64,000 bases of DNA, from the NCBI RefSeq assembly GCF_963678835.1, contig NZ_OY787469.1, forward strand, positions 2,356,001-2,420,000. The letters run 5' to 3'. The stretch is from an uncultured Desulfuromonas sp. (lineage in GTDB: Bacteria > Desulfobacterota > Desulfuromonadia > Desulfuromonadales > Desulfuromonadaceae). The stretch's first letter is position 1. Each line of letters begins with the position of its first letter. Shown here one piece after another: positions 55,228-64,000 of this stretch. Both the position numbers and the translations under genes were made by a program. Under the pieces are notes generated by a model. It did not search any database. It was not told the origin of the DNA and saw only the letters and a program-made list of their open reading frames with translations.

Positions 55228-56376
55228 ATGGCAGAACAATTCGCACTTATTTATTCCAGTCGTTTCAGCCAGTATTCCTATGGGGACTTCCATCCCTTTA
55301 AGGTTGACCGCTATCGGCTGACTTATGAACTGATGGAACATTGTGGTTTATTGGCTGTTCCACACGTGATTCAGGTGGAATGTCCCGAGGCGGATGAAGC
55401 GGCTCTGGAGACGTTTCATCGGCCCGATTACCTGAAAACACTGGCATCTTTCAGCGCCGACGATGATGTCCATGCCAATTTTTTTTATGGCCTTGGTGAT
55501 GTTGAGAACCCTGTTTTTAAAGGTTTATATGATTGGGCACGTTTGATGTGCGGTGGCACTCTGGAAGCTGCCCGCCTGGTGTGCGATTTCAAGGCGCGCG
55601 CCGCGTTCAGTATGGCCGGTGGCTGGCACCATGCCCATGCCGCCCGCGCTTCCGGGTTCAGTTATCTCAATGATGCCGTGGTGGCGATCAACGCGCTGTT
55701 GCTTCAGGGTAAGCGGGTGGTTTATGTCGACCTTGATGCGCATCACGGTGATGGTGTTCAGGAAGCGTTTTATACCACAGATCAGGTGATGACCATCTCA
55801 ATCCATGAAAACGGTAAAGACTTTTATCCGTATTCCGGATTTGTTGATGAAGTGGGTGAGGGGGCCGGTTATGGTTATTCCATTAATATTCCTCTGATGC
55901 CCCATTCCGATGATTTGATTTTTGAGCAGGCGTTTTCCCGTATTGTTTTGCCGTTGATTGAGTCCTATTGTCCAGATGTGCTGGTGACCCAGTTGGGTGC
56001 GGATTTTATGCGCACCGATCCGTTGACCCGTCTGGAAGGAACCACGTCCTTTATGGAATACGCCGCCCGCCGGTTTTTAGCAACCGGCATCCCCTGGGTG
56101 GCTGTGGGCGGTGGTGGTTATCATCGGCTCAATGTCGCTCGGGCGTGGACATTGCTGTGGGCAACCATGATTGGTCACCCTGTCGCAGATGCCTTGCCGG
56201 AGAACTTTTTGCCCACGGTTACGTCCCTTGGCGAGGAGACGTTATTACTGCGCGACCCGCCCCATCTGGCGTCGCCGGATGATTTTTCCCGCGCTCAGCA
56301 ACATCTGGATAAAACCTGCTCATATCTGGAAAGACATATTTTCCCCCTGTTTCATTTGCGGGCGGGAGGTGTCTGA
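55228..56376 (+). CDS. histone deacetylase family protein (AcuC-like)
   Basis: About 382 residues with the zinc-dependent arginase/deacetylase fold. GWHHAHAARASGFSYLNDAV (active-site His pair), VYVDLDAHHGDGVQEAFY (metal ligands), TQLGADFMRTDPLTRLEGT (third ligand) and WVAVGGGGYH. Bacterial members deacetylate acetyl-CoA synthetase, polyamines or other amides; the substrate here is unknown. ATG 55228 with GGAGA upstream is preferred over ATG 55162. The next gene overlaps by 1 nt. Confidence 0.87.
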   Translation: MAEQFALIYSSRFSQYSYGDFHPFKVDRYRLTYELMEHCGLLAVPHVIQVECPEADEAALETFHRPDYLKTLASFSADDDVHANFFYGLGDVENPVFKGLYDWARLMCGGTLEAARLVCDFKARAAFSMAGGWHHAHAARASGFSYLNDAVVAINALLLQGKRVVYVDLDAHHGDGVQEAFYTTDQVMTISIHENGKDFYPYSGFVDEVGEGAGYGYSINIPLMPHSDDLIFEQAFSRIVLPLIESYCPDVLVTQLGADFMRTDPLTRLEGTTSFMEYAARRFLATGIPWVAVGGGGYHRLNVARAWTLLWATMIGHPVADALPENFLPTVTSLGEETLLLRDPPHLASPDDFSRAQQHLDKTCSYLERHIFPLFHLRAGGV

Positions 56377-57209
56377 TGCCGCTGTCTCCGTCTGTTAATC
56401 ATTTGCTTGATGCCAACGGACTGCCGTTGTTCAGCCTGAAAGAGATCAACGCGTTGGCGAAAAAGGAGAAAGAGCGGATTTATGCCACGCTGGTTCCGGA
56501 TATTGTTTTCGAACGGTACGGTTTTGATCGAAACAGCTATCTAAGTCCTGATGGTCGCGAACGTATCCGTTTTATTTGTCCGCAAGGGTTAGGCTTGTTG
56601 CGGATTGCTGTGCGGCGACAACCGGAAGATTCCGATAATCTGTTTTTTGTTGAAGTCGCGGATACGCCCTTCAGGCAAATGGAGTTCTCTTTTTGCCTGA
56701 TTAACGATCCGGAAGCTCCGCGATTTGATGTTGATTACGACAGCAGTGGCCGGGATAACATGTTTGGAACATTGCGGCGTAACATTGCTGAGGAGATCAG
56801 AGCGATGGCTGCAGGATTGACCCCAAACCAGGTTCGCTCCGGATTGAACACCTTCAAGCCTTTTTTTGAGCGTTTCGAACGTTTTGTCGCCTCTCTTGGG
56901 ATCGATATTATCGTCGCTGAACCGCTCTCCTACAACAATGCGATTCATTATGAGCGTTACGGGTTTGACTATACGACCGGAAAGCAGTTGATGTTGTGGA
57001 TTGATCGTGAGTTTCAGCCCGGCGGTGTGCTTTACCGGCGTCTTGACGGCTCAACGCCGTTTCGTCAGCAGGGCATGGAGAAGACTGTGCGTGGGCGTAG
57101 TTGGGCTATCCATGACGGCATTTTACAACAACCCTGGGATGGCATCAAAATTTACAAAAGTGTCGGGAAGCATGCCCATGTGAACACATTTGCCGACTTG
57201 AACTATTGA
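56376..57209 (+). CDS. conserved-looking hypothetical protein paired with the deacetylase
   Basis: A 277-residue soluble protein that I do not recognise (FSLKEINALAKKEKERIYAT; VEVADTPFRQMEFSFCLIND; EPLSYNNAIHYERYGFDYTT; a long His/Tyr/Trp-rich C-terminus). TGATG overlap with the histone-deacetylase-like gene means translational coupling and suggests a shared pathway. The HYERYGF segment recalls acyltransferase (GNAT) ends but the fold is not evident. Confidence 0.7.
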   Translation: MPLSPSVNHLLDANGLPLFSLKEINALAKKEKERIYATLVPDIVFERYGFDRNSYLSPDGRERIRFICPQGLGLLRIAVRRQPEDSDNLFFVEVADTPFRQMEFSFCLINDPEAPRFDVDYDSSGRDNMFGTLRRNIAEEIRAMAAGLTPNQVRSGLNTFKPFFERFERFVASLGIDIIVAEPLSYNNAIHYERYGFDYTTGKQLMLWIDREFQPGGVLYRRLDGSTPFRQQGMEKTVRGRSWAIHDGILQQPWDGIKIYKSVGKHAHVNTFADLNY

Positions 57210-57227
57210 TGAAAGGGGCGGGATACC

Positions 57228-57308
57228 ATGTTTGGTAATTTATTTTTTATTGTACTCATTTGTGGTGTGATTTACGCGGCTGTCTATTGGAGTCAACGTA
57301 AATCCTGA
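57228..57308 (+). CDS. 26-residue single-span membrane microprotein (candidate)
   Basis: ATG at 57228 opens a frame of 26 residues: MFGNLFFIVLICGVIYAAVY then a short polar tail WSQRKS. It is one hydrophobic helix with a basic C-terminus. GGGGCGGGA lies 5-10 nt before the ATG, a plausible ribosome site. It is 19 nt downstream of the unknown gene. Function unknown; the frame could be chance. Confidence 0.45.
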   Translation: MFGNLFFIVLICGVIYAAVYWSQRKS

Positions 57309-57417
57309 AATTTAGCTGTTTTTTCTTGAATATGTATACAATTTTGAACATAATGCCGACTATTTTGTAATGAACGTTTAAAAATATCATTAAACAAAAA
57401 GACAAGGGAGTCGAGCA

Positions 57418-58737
57418 TTGAAATTATTGGTTACTGCTGTTGTCCTGGCATTGATGATGCCGGGTTGGGTGAGTGCGGCGGGTTTTCATATCCGCGAACA
57501 GGGGAGCAAGGCGATGGGAATGGCCAATGCCTTTGCTGCTCAGGCCGATGATCCTTCGGCTGTCTTTTACAATCCTGCCGGGATTGCCTTTCAAACCGGA
57601 ACCCAGGTCAGTCTCGGGGTGACCGTCATCAACGTACCGGAAACGGAATTTCGTGGCACAACCAAGCTGGGTGATGTAGCAAGTGGCCTTGGTGTGGTGC
57701 AACAGGTGGATACCGAAGCGCGTGATGACATCTTTTTCCCGCCCAATTTTTATATGACGACGCGCAAGGAAGGTTCTCCCTGGGCGTTTGGGATCGGTAT
57801 TGGATCACTTTACCCACTCGCAAAACGCTGGGATACCACCAGCCCATTTCGCGATGAGATTAAAGAAATTGCCATCAAGCCGATTAACGTCAATCCGACA
57901 GTGGCTTATCTGTTTGAATCAATCAATCTCGGTGTTGCTGTTGGTATCGATTATACCTACGCTGATGTGTGGCTTGAAAAGTCGGGTTGTGTCGATGCCT
58001 ATGCGTTAGGGGCCGTGCCTGTTCCGGGTTTGACTGCCGTTCAATTGGGTGAGTTGGAGCTCGAAGCCGATGGCGATGGTTGGGGATATAACTTTGGTTT
58101 GTTGTGGCAGCCGTTGGAAACCTTGTCGTTTGGCATTGCCTATCGTAGTGAGATCGAACTGGATTTTGATGGTGATGCTGATTATCAGATCACCAGCGCA
58201 GGCCAGAGTGTTTATGGTGCTCCACCACTTTCCTACACAGATTCTATTTACAGCACAGGTGCTGAAACGGAAATCGTCCTGCCGGATACCTGGAGCTTTG
58301 CCGTGGCTTGGAAGCCAACCAGTAAGCTGACCGTAGAGTTCGATGCGGATCGCTTTGGTTGGAGCTCCTATGACAGTTTGGACATCCTGTTTGATGAAAA
58401 TACCGTGCTGTCGGATTCTCTGAATCGTAAAGATTGGAACGATGTCTGGGCTTATCGCTTTGGTGCCCAGTATGCGGTGACAGAAACTCTTGATTTGCGT
58501 GTCGGCTATGCCCGTGACAACACTCCGGTACCCAATGATACCATTGGTCCTGAGCTTCCCGATGCCGACCGCAACAACTACACCTTTGGTTTCGGCTACC
58601 ATACGGATCGGGCGGTGTTTGATTTTGCCTACATGTGGGTTGATTTCGATGATCGTAAAGTCGACAACGAGACTCAAACCGGTACATACAAAAGTGACGC
58701 TTATCTGTTTGCCGCCAATCTGACCTATTTTTTCTAA
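57418..58737 (+). CDS. FadL/OmpP1-type outer-membrane transport protein
   Basis: A 439-residue beta-barrel for hydrophobic compounds. Signal peptide of 20 residues; then AGFHIREQGSKAMGMANAFA and DDPSAVFYNPAGIAF, the NPA motif of FadL/TodX. C-terminal strand ends AANLTYFF. TTG start at 57418 with AAGGGAG upstream. Likely imports fatty acids or aromatic compounds. Followed by a strong terminator. Confidence 0.9.
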   Translation: MKLLVTAVVLALMMPGWVSAAGFHIREQGSKAMGMANAFAAQADDPSAVFYNPAGIAFQTGTQVSLGVTVINVPETEFRGTTKLGDVASGLGVVQQVDTEARDDIFFPPNFYMTTRKEGSPWAFGIGIGSLYPLAKRWDTTSPFRDEIKEIAIKPINVNPTVAYLFESINLGVAVGIDYTYADVWLEKSGCVDAYALGAVPVPGLTAVQLGELELEADGDGWGYNFGLLWQPLETLSFGIAYRSEIELDFDGDADYQITSAGQSVYGAPPLSYTDSIYSTGAETEIVLPDTWSFAVAWKPTSKLTVEFDADRFGWSSYDSLDILFDENTVLSDSLNRKDWNDVWAYRFGAQYAVTETLDLRVGYARDNTPVPNDTIGPELPDADRNNYTFGFGYHTDRAVFDFAYMWVDFDDRKVDNETQTGTYKSDAYLFAANLTYFF

Positions 58738-58763
58738 CGTGGTGGATTGCAAGCAATGAGCTT

Positions 58764-58799
58764 AAAGGGTGCCATCATTTCGGATGGCACCCTTTTTTT
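58764..58799 (+). terminator. rho-independent terminator after the FadL-like gene
   Basis: AAAGGGTGCCATC (58764-58776) pairs with GATGGCACCCTTT (58783-58795), followed by TTTT. Perfect 13-bp stem. Confidence 0.93.
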
Positions 58800-58828
58800 C
58801 TTTATTTATGATGGAAGAAGGAGTGGGA

Positions 58829-59560
58829 ATGCGACACTTTACACCGATTGTTGTTCTTGTTGAGCCTCGGCACCCAGGTAATGTCGGTGCGGTTTGTCGG
58901 GCCATGGCTAATTTTGGTGTGTCGCAATTGCGGCTGGTTAAGTCCTGTGACCCCTTTCATCCCGATGCGGTTAAATTTTCTGTGGGAGCCCGTCCTTTAT
59001 TGGGGCAGGCGGAACATTTCCCCGATTTGGCTGCGGCACTGGCTGATGTGCATCACAGTGTTGCACTAACACGGCGAACAGGGCGTCTGCGTGGCAACCT
59101 GTTACCCCTCGAAGAACTGTCACAACGCTTTCAATCTGTGGCGTCGCAAAGCCGTGTTGCTTTCGTGTTTGGTCGTGAAGACAGGGGATTGACGACACAG
59201 GAGGTTGCTCTGTGTTCCCAGGCCGCTACCATTGAAACCACTGACGAGACCGGATCGCTGAATCTGGCCCAAGCGGTGGTCGTCACTCTGTATGAACTGT
59301 CTCGCCGACAGGATCGGGTGGGTATAGTGCAACGGGATCAACCCACCCACGATCAGTTTGAGCCGTTGTTCCAGCAGCTCGATGAACTGGTGCACCGAGT
59401 GGGCTATGTCAATCCGAGTCGACCTGAAGTTATTCCGACGATGTTGAGACGGCTCCTGCATCAGGCGGCTCCTGACGTTGCTGAATTGAACCAGTTGCGA
59501 GGGCTCATTAATCGGCTGTCTGAAAGCGTTCAGGACTGGCCGGGCCGTCGTCGGGGGTGA
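58829..59560 (+). CDS. trmJ: TrmJ/TrmH-family tRNA/rRNA methyltransferase
   Basis: A 243-residue SPOUT methyltransferase. VLVEPRHPGNVGAVCRAMAN (motif 1), FVFGREDRGLTTQEVALC (motif 2) and SLNLAQAVVVTLYELSR (motif 3). The pattern matches TrmJ, which methylates 2'-O of tRNA position 32. ATG 58829 after AAGGAG at 6 nt is chosen over an upstream in-frame ATG at 58808. Confidence 0.9.
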   Translation: MRHFTPIVVLVEPRHPGNVGAVCRAMANFGVSQLRLVKSCDPFHPDAVKFSVGARPLLGQAEHFPDLAAALADVHHSVALTRRTGRLRGNLLPLEELSQRFQSVASQSRVAFVFGREDRGLTTQEVALCSQAATIETTDETGSLNLAQAVVVTLYELSRRQDRVGIVQRDQPTHDQFEPLFQQLDELVHRVGYVNPSRPEVIPTMLRRLLHQAAPDVAELNQLRGLINRLSESVQDWPGRRRG

Positions 59561-59735
59561 CTGACTGTAAATGAGGAAGAGAATGCATGCTATCTTATTA
59601 GAATTATAATGGTTTTTATTTTCCAATCTTTCCCGGATAAGCAGTTGTGCCAGCCTCTCTATTTGTATAGAATACGCCCCATGTTACATTTATCTACTTT
59701 GACTAATTAGATCATCACATGAGGTTGAATTTCTG

Positions 59736-60473
59736 ATGGTAGATCCACAACGTAAAATTGCACTGGTGACAGGAGGCAGCAAGGGGATTGGTGCTGCCAT
59801 TGCAATCACGCTGGCGCAGTCCGGATTTGATATCTGGCTCAATTACCGTAGCGACCACGATGCGGCCACACTGGTTAAGAACGAAATTGAGCAGGCGGGT
59901 GGTCAGTGCCTGCTGCTGCCATTTGATGTGGCTGATATCGCGGCCTGTGAAAACGCGTTAAAGCCCTATCTCGAAAACGCGACCCCTTTTGCCATTATCA
60001 ACAATGCCGGTTTTGCCAAGGACACCCTGTTGGCTCTGATGAGTTCTCAGGAGTGGAATGATGTGATTTCAGTGCATCTTGGCGGCTTTTTTAATGTGAC
60101 CCGTCAGGTCTTGCCCCAGATGTTACGCAAGCGCTGTGGACGTGTCATCAATATCGTCTCCACCTCCGGTCAGACAGGTGTCGGCGGCCAGACCAATTAC
60201 TCCGCCGCCAAAGCCGGGATGATTGGTGCGACCCGTTCTCTGGCGATGGAAGTGGCCAAGCGCAAGATTCTCGTGAATGCCGTTGCCCCGGGTTTTATCG
60301 AAACGGAAATGACCGAAGAGTTGCCGCTGGATAAAATTTTACCGATGGTTCCCCTTGGCCGAATTGGTAAAGCGCAGGAAGTGGCTGATATGGTCGATTT
60401 TCTATGTTCGGATAAAGCCGAATACATTACCGGTCAGGTGTTCTCCGTTAATGGCGGCGCCTGCATGCCGTAA
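59736..60473 (+). CDS. 3-oxoacyl-ACP reductase-like SDR enzyme (second FabG)
   Basis: A 245-residue SDR: VTGGSKGIGAAIAITLAQSG, IINNAGFAKDTLLALM, catalytic Ser (IVSTSGQTGVGGQ) and YSAAKAG, and the FabG-type end EYITGQVFSVNGGACMP. It is distinct from the housekeeping fabG at 36250. It precedes two ketosynthases and an FAD oxidoreductase, so it probably reduces intermediates in a dedicated polyketide or polyene pathway; the product is not known. Confidence 0.88.
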   Translation: MVDPQRKIALVTGGSKGIGAAIAITLAQSGFDIWLNYRSDHDAATLVKNEIEQAGGQCLLLPFDVADIAACENALKPYLENATPFAIINNAGFAKDTLLALMSSQEWNDVISVHLGGFFNVTRQVLPQMLRKRCGRVINIVSTSGQTGVGGQTNYSAAKAGMIGATRSLAMEVAKRKILVNAVAPGFIETEMTEELPLDKILPMVPLGRIGKAQEVADMVDFLCSDKAEYITGQVFSVNGGACMP

Positions 60474-60511
60474 TTTTTCTGTTTTTCGTTGTTTTCAGGA
60501 ATCGAGAAGCG

Positions 60512-61747
60512 ATGACGACATTGAATCGTGTAGCTATAACCGGTATCGGGATTATTTCGTGCCTCGGCTGTGATGTCGATAGTGTTAGTGACGCCTTGCG
60601 CCAGGGCCGTTCCGGAATCGTTGTGGACGAGGAGCGTAAGTCGCTCGGGTTTCGCAGTGCGCTCACTGGCCGTATTGACGGGTTTGACGGCAAAAAGGTT
60701 TTGTCGCGCAAGGAGCGCAAAAGTATGCCGGAGTTCGCTGTTCAGGCGTATGCGGCCAGCCGTCAGGCGTTGGACATGGCGGCTCTTGATGAAATCCTGG
60801 TGCGCAGCGAAGATACCGGTTTGATTTTCGGCTGTGACTCAAGTTGTCTGGCCGCCATTGAACAAGTTGATCTGTTGCGCGAGCGTCAGGAAACCAAATC
60901 TATCGGCAGTGGGCAGATATTTCGTTCCATGACCTCCTGCGTGACGATGAATCTCAATACGTTGCTGGGCACCAAAGGAGCCTGCTGGTCACTGAGCTCG
61001 GCCTGTTCCAGTGGCGGGCATGCCATCGGTCAGGCCGCAGACCTGATTGCCATGGGGCGTCAAAAGCGAGTAATTTGCGGTGGTGCGCAGGAGATCAACT
61101 GGCAATCCATGTGCAGTTTTGATGGCCTTGGAGCGTTTTCAGTGCGCGAAGATGAACCGAGTGCGGCGTCTCGTCCTTTTTCCGCAGACCGCGATGGTTT
61201 AGTCCCCAGCGGCGGCGCGGCAGCAGTGGTGCTGGAGAATTATGACGATGCCCTGCAGCGTGGTGCTACGATTCTCGGCGAGGTTGTCTCCTACGGTTTT
61301 TCATCCGATGGTGAAAACCTTTCCGTTCCCAGCCGTGGTGGCTTGCAGCGCGCCATGCTTCAGGCTTTGCAGCGGGCCAATCTTCAACCGCAACAGGTCG
61401 ATTATCTGTGTGCACATGCCACCTCGACCCCGGCTGGCGATGTTGCTGAAGCGGAAAATATCAAGGCGGTATTTGGTGAAAACAGCCCGCTGGTTTCGTC
61501 ATTGAAGTCGATGACCGGTCATGAGCTGTGGATGTCCGGTGCCGCACAGGTGGTGTATTGCACCCTGATGGCCCGCGACGGCTTTATTGCCGCGAATATC
61601 AATTTTACGGAACCGGATGAGGCGGCCAGAGGGTTACGTATTGTAACGCAGACGTTGCCCCATCCACCCAAGACGGTGCTGTGCAACTCGGCTGGCTTTG
61701 GCGGGACCAATGCGTGTCTGGTTCTGGAATTTGGGCAAAGCCATTGA
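60512..61747 (+). CDS. beta-ketoacyl-ACP synthase (divergent FabF-like)
   Basis: A 411-residue ketosynthase. Cys-His-His triad visible: LSSACSSGGHAIGQAA, LCAHATSTPAGDVAEAEN, and LKSMTGHELWMSGAAQ. HATST in place of the usual HGTGT and ELWMSGA are divergent from FabF, hinting at a specialised substrate. It overlaps the oxidoreductase start slightly. Confidence 0.88.
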   Translation: MTTLNRVAITGIGIISCLGCDVDSVSDALRQGRSGIVVDEERKSLGFRSALTGRIDGFDGKKVLSRKERKSMPEFAVQAYAASRQALDMAALDEILVRSEDTGLIFGCDSSCLAAIEQVDLLRERQETKSIGSGQIFRSMTSCVTMNLNTLLGTKGACWSLSSACSSGGHAIGQAADLIAMGRQKRVICGGAQEINWQSMCSFDGLGAFSVREDEPSAASRPFSADRDGLVPSGGAAAVVLENYDDALQRGATILGEVVSYGFSSDGENLSVPSRGGLQRAMLQALQRANLQPQQVDYLCAHATSTPAGDVAEAENIKAVFGENSPLVSSLKSMTGHELWMSGAAQVVYCTLMARDGFIAANINFTEPDEAARGLRIVTQTLPHPPKTVLCNSAGFGGTNACLVLEFGQSH

Positions 61748-63213
61748 ATTATGACGCGGTGATCGTTGGTGGGGGGATCAGTGGTGCGACCTGTGCGCTG
61801 GTGTTGTCCCGCTTTGGTTGGCGCGTTGCCGTGGTTGAGCGGGAAGCTCATGTGACTCCGTTGCTGCGTGGTTTTTCGCGGCATGGCGTTCACCACGACA
61901 CGGGCTTCCATTACGCTGGTGGCCTTGGCAAAGGAGAGGTGCTGGACCGCTTTTTGGGTTTTCTTGGTCTGAGCCGGAAGGTCGAGCTTTATCCTTTCAA
62001 AAAACAGGGGTTTGATCGGATCATTGACCGTTCTACGTCTGATGTCATTGACTTCAGTTACGCAGAGCAGGACTGGCGTGATTCACTGCTGGCTGCATTT
62101 CCACACGAAGTTGCTGCCATTGATCGCTTTCAGCAGACGGTGTTGTCTATTTGTGATTCTTTGCCGTATCTCAATAATAACAAGACCTTTGGCGAAGAAG
62201 GGTTATTTGCTCACGGTCAGGATGTCAGCCTGCAGGCGTTTGTTGCGGAATTAACGCAGGATTTTCGTTTGCGCGCGGCATTGTGTATGCATTGTTTACT
62301 GCATGGCACCCCCCCGGACCAGATTCCACTGCGTCTTCATGCGGCAGTGGTTGGCCCTTATTGTCGTTCGGTACATGGTGTTCGTGGCGGGGGTGAGCAG
62401 TTAAGTCAGGCGTTTGACGATTGTCTGCAACAGGCCGGTGTTGACCTGTTTTGCTCTTCTACGGTGACGGCCATGTCCGTGGGGCATGAGGGCGAGATTG
62501 CCGGTGTTCTTCTCGCCTCCGGGCAGCAACTTGTTGCCAAGCAGGTTATCCATGCTGCGGACCCGCGCCTGTTGCTTGACTGGCTCGATGAACGCTGTTT
62601 TCGTCCGGTGTATCGACGCCGTCTGGCCGCATTGCAGGAAACACAGTCTGCTCTGGTGTTGTTTGGTCGCAGTGCGCAACCCGTTGATGCGTTGGCGGGC
62701 CGGAATTTGTATTTGGCGGACCTTCAACAGGGAACGCAGTTGTTTTCCGGAACCATTGCTCAGCGCCCTTTGTACCTGTCCTCTGCCGGACAGGGCTGTG
62801 GCATCATCGGCATCATGCCGGAAGATTATGGGCGCTTTAAGCCCTGGCAAAACAGCTGTCGCGGCCAGCGTCCTGACGACTATCGGCACTTAAAACAGCA
62901 GTGCTGTGAGCAGGTTCTGGAGCGCATTGAACAGGATGTGCCGGAGGTCGCACAAGCGCTTCAGCAGTCGTTTCTGGCCACGCCGCTGACGTTGCGGGAT
63001 TATTTGCACTACCCGCACGGCGCTGTGTATGGAATCAGCCATCAGTTGGCCCAATACCCCCTGCAGGTGGCCACTCGGGTGCGGGGACTCTATCTTTCGG
63101 GACAGGCCTTGGCGGCACCTGGATTGATGGGGGCGATGGTCGGTGCTTTTTATACCTGTGGCACCTTATTAGGACATCAACGCGTTGCAGAGGAGTTGAA
63201 CCAGTGGCATTAA
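61744..63213 (+). CDS. FAD-dependent oxidoreductase, phytoene-desaturase/retinol-saturase-like
   Basis: About 489 residues. Dinucleotide motif DAVIVGGGISGATCALVLSR at the N-terminus with VAVVERE; GVHHDTGFHYAGGLGKGEVL; C-terminal FAD segment GLYLSGQALAAPGLMGAMVG. Resembles the CrtI-type desaturases. Start is uncertain: TTG 61744 (4-nt overlap with the ketosynthase) or GTG 61714. Flanked by ketosynthases, so probably desaturates a polyketide-like chain; inference. Confidence 0.83.
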   Translation: MNYDAVIVGGGISGATCALVLSRFGWRVAVVEREAHVTPLLRGFSRHGVHHDTGFHYAGGLGKGEVLDRFLGFLGLSRKVELYPFKKQGFDRIIDRSTSDVIDFSYAEQDWRDSLLAAFPHEVAAIDRFQQTVLSICDSLPYLNNNKTFGEEGLFAHGQDVSLQAFVAELTQDFRLRAALCMHCLLHGTPPDQIPLRLHAAVVGPYCRSVHGVRGGGEQLSQAFDDCLQQAGVDLFCSSTVTAMSVGHEGEIAGVLLASGQQLVAKQVIHAADPRLLLDWLDERCFRPVYRRRLAALQETQSALVLFGRSAQPVDALAGRNLYLADLQQGTQLFSGTIAQRPLYLSSAGQGCGIIGIMPEDYGRFKPWQNSCRGQRPDDYRHLKQQCCEQVLERIEQDVPEVAQALQQSFLATPLTLRDYLHYPHGAVYGISHQLAQYPLQVATRVRGLYLSGQALAAPGLMGAMVGAFYTCGTLLGHQRVAEELNQWH

Positions 63214-64000
63214 ACAGAGTTGTGATCACCGGGATGGGAGCCGTTTCTCCATTTGGCGCAACCGTTGCTGATCTGCTCAGCGGGCTGTATGAAGGACGAA
63301 GCGCTGTAGCTTATTATGAAGCGTTACGCCAGGTCCAGGGGTTGCGCAGTTTGGTGGCCAGTCGCGTTCACGGCATTGACCCAAAGCAGATTGCCCGCAA
63401 GCATCGCCGTTCTATGTCGAAAATGTCGATTTACGCCACGCTTGCGGCAACCGAGGCCATGGCGCAGGCCGGAATTGACGAAAAGCTCTGTGCGTCAGGC
63501 GAGCTGGGGGTGGCGGTCGGTTCCACTGTCGGCAGCACTGAAGTAACTGAAGCTTTTTTTGAAGACTATTTTACCGACCACAGCCTTGAACGGATGAAAT
63601 CGACGCTGTTTTTTCAGATGATGAACCACACCTGTGCGTCCAACATTGCTCAAACGTTTAATATCACCGGTCGTCTCCTCGCGCCTTCGGCGGCCTGTGC
63701 CACAGGGAGTCAGGCGATCGGTTACGGCTATGAGATGATTGCTCAGGGCCATCAGCAGATGATGCTGTGTGGCGGTGCCGATGAACTGCATCCCTTGACC
63801 TGTGCCACCTTCGATGTGATGCATGCAGCTTCCACCGCCTACAATGATCAGGCGCAGCAGACGCCTCGACCCTTTGCCGCAGATCGCGACGGGATGGTGT
63901 GTGGTGAAGGCAGCGGTGTTGTCGTTCTTGAGTCGTTGGACTCCGCCCTTCGTCGTCAAGCCAATATCCTCGGTGAGGTGATTGGTTTTGCGACGGTTTC
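63204..64000 (+). CDS. beta-ketoacyl-ACP synthase, partial (cut by right edge)
   Basis: The first 265 residues of a ketosynthase, frame open at the window end. VVITGMGAVSPFGATVADLL at the start; active-site Cys in APSAACATGSQAIGYGYEMI; PFAADRDGMVCGEGSGVVVL. GTG 63204 with GAGGAG at 8 nt; it overlaps the oxidoreductase by 10 nt, showing one operon. Second ketosynthase of the cluster, different from 60512. Confidence 0.9.
   Translation, partial: MALNRVVITGMGAVSPFGATVADLLSGLYEGRSAVAYYEALRQVQGLRSLVASRVHGIDPKQIARKHRRSMSKMSIYATLAATEAMAQAGIDEKLCASGELGVAVGSTVGSTEVTEAFFEDYFTDHSLERMKSTLFFQMMNHTCASNIAQTFNITGRLLAPSAACATGSQAIGYGYEMIAQGHQQMMLCGGADELHPLTCATFDVMHAASTAYNDQAQQTPRPFAADRDGMVCGEGSGVVVLESLDSALRRQANILGEVIGFATV

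Overview
The window looks like chromosomal DNA of a Gram-negative, nitrogen-fixing deltaproteobacterium of the Desulfuromonadales type (Desulfuromonas/Geobacter-like). This is an inference from gene content and order, not from a search. The main clues are a Mo-nitrogenase cluster with sigma-54 promoters and ANTAR-type antitermination leaders (the style known from Geobacter). A second clue is the run DUF177-rpmF-plsX-fabHDG-acpP-fabF-rpiB-glyA-dCMP deaminase-nrdR-ribDE-ribBA-ribH-nusB. Outer-membrane proteins and LPS heptose synthesis show a Gram-negative envelope.

Region 1-12.9 kb is a nitrogen-fixation island, all on the plus strand. It holds the C-terminus of draT (cut by the window edge), a GAF/PAS histidine kinase overlapping draT, glnK, amtB, a TorF-like porin, draG, two small unknown genes, a macro-domain gene, an FKBP, then nifH, nifD, nifK, nifX and fdxB. 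NifH keeps the arginine that DraT modifies. glnK-amtB-draG lie side by side, which fits the known ammonium switch-off route in which GlnK and AmtB position DraG. The glnK and nifH transcripts each appear to start at a sigma-54 promoter. Each then passes two hexaloop hairpins (loops with A at position 1 and G at position 4), the second of which overlaps an intrinsic terminator. No NifA box (TGT-N10-ACA) was seen upstream of either promoter. nifE, nifN, nifB and the ANTAR regulator itself are not in the window.

Region 13-24 kb is mixed: an EF-hand-like repeat protein, an isoprenylcysteine-methyltransferase-like membrane protein, a frameshifted nucleoside-recognition membrane protein, a DUF1858 protein, an outer-membrane protein, a decayed IS200-like element, malic enzyme (maeB), hldD and a sorbosone-dehydrogenase-like protein. 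Two copies of a roughly 150-bp MITE-like repeat and a REP pair lie here.

Region 24-32 kb holds an AddB/AddA-like helicase-nuclease pair, a methyltransferase, fxsA and mazG. Region 32-47 kb is the housekeeping lipid, one-carbon, riboflavin and amino-acid run. Region 47-59.6 kb holds a phosphoesterase, a LapA-like protein, an ExbB/ExbD pair, phosphofructokinase, a CDF metal exporter, yacG, queD, queE, coaD, rsmD, yhbY, a histone-deacetylase-family protein with an unknown partner, a FadL-like porin and trmJ.

From 59.7 kb to the right edge a compact fatty-acid/polyketide-type cluster begins (FabG-like reductase, ketosynthase, FAD oxidoreductase, second ketosynthase cut by the edge). No tRNA, rRNA or CRISPR array was recognised.
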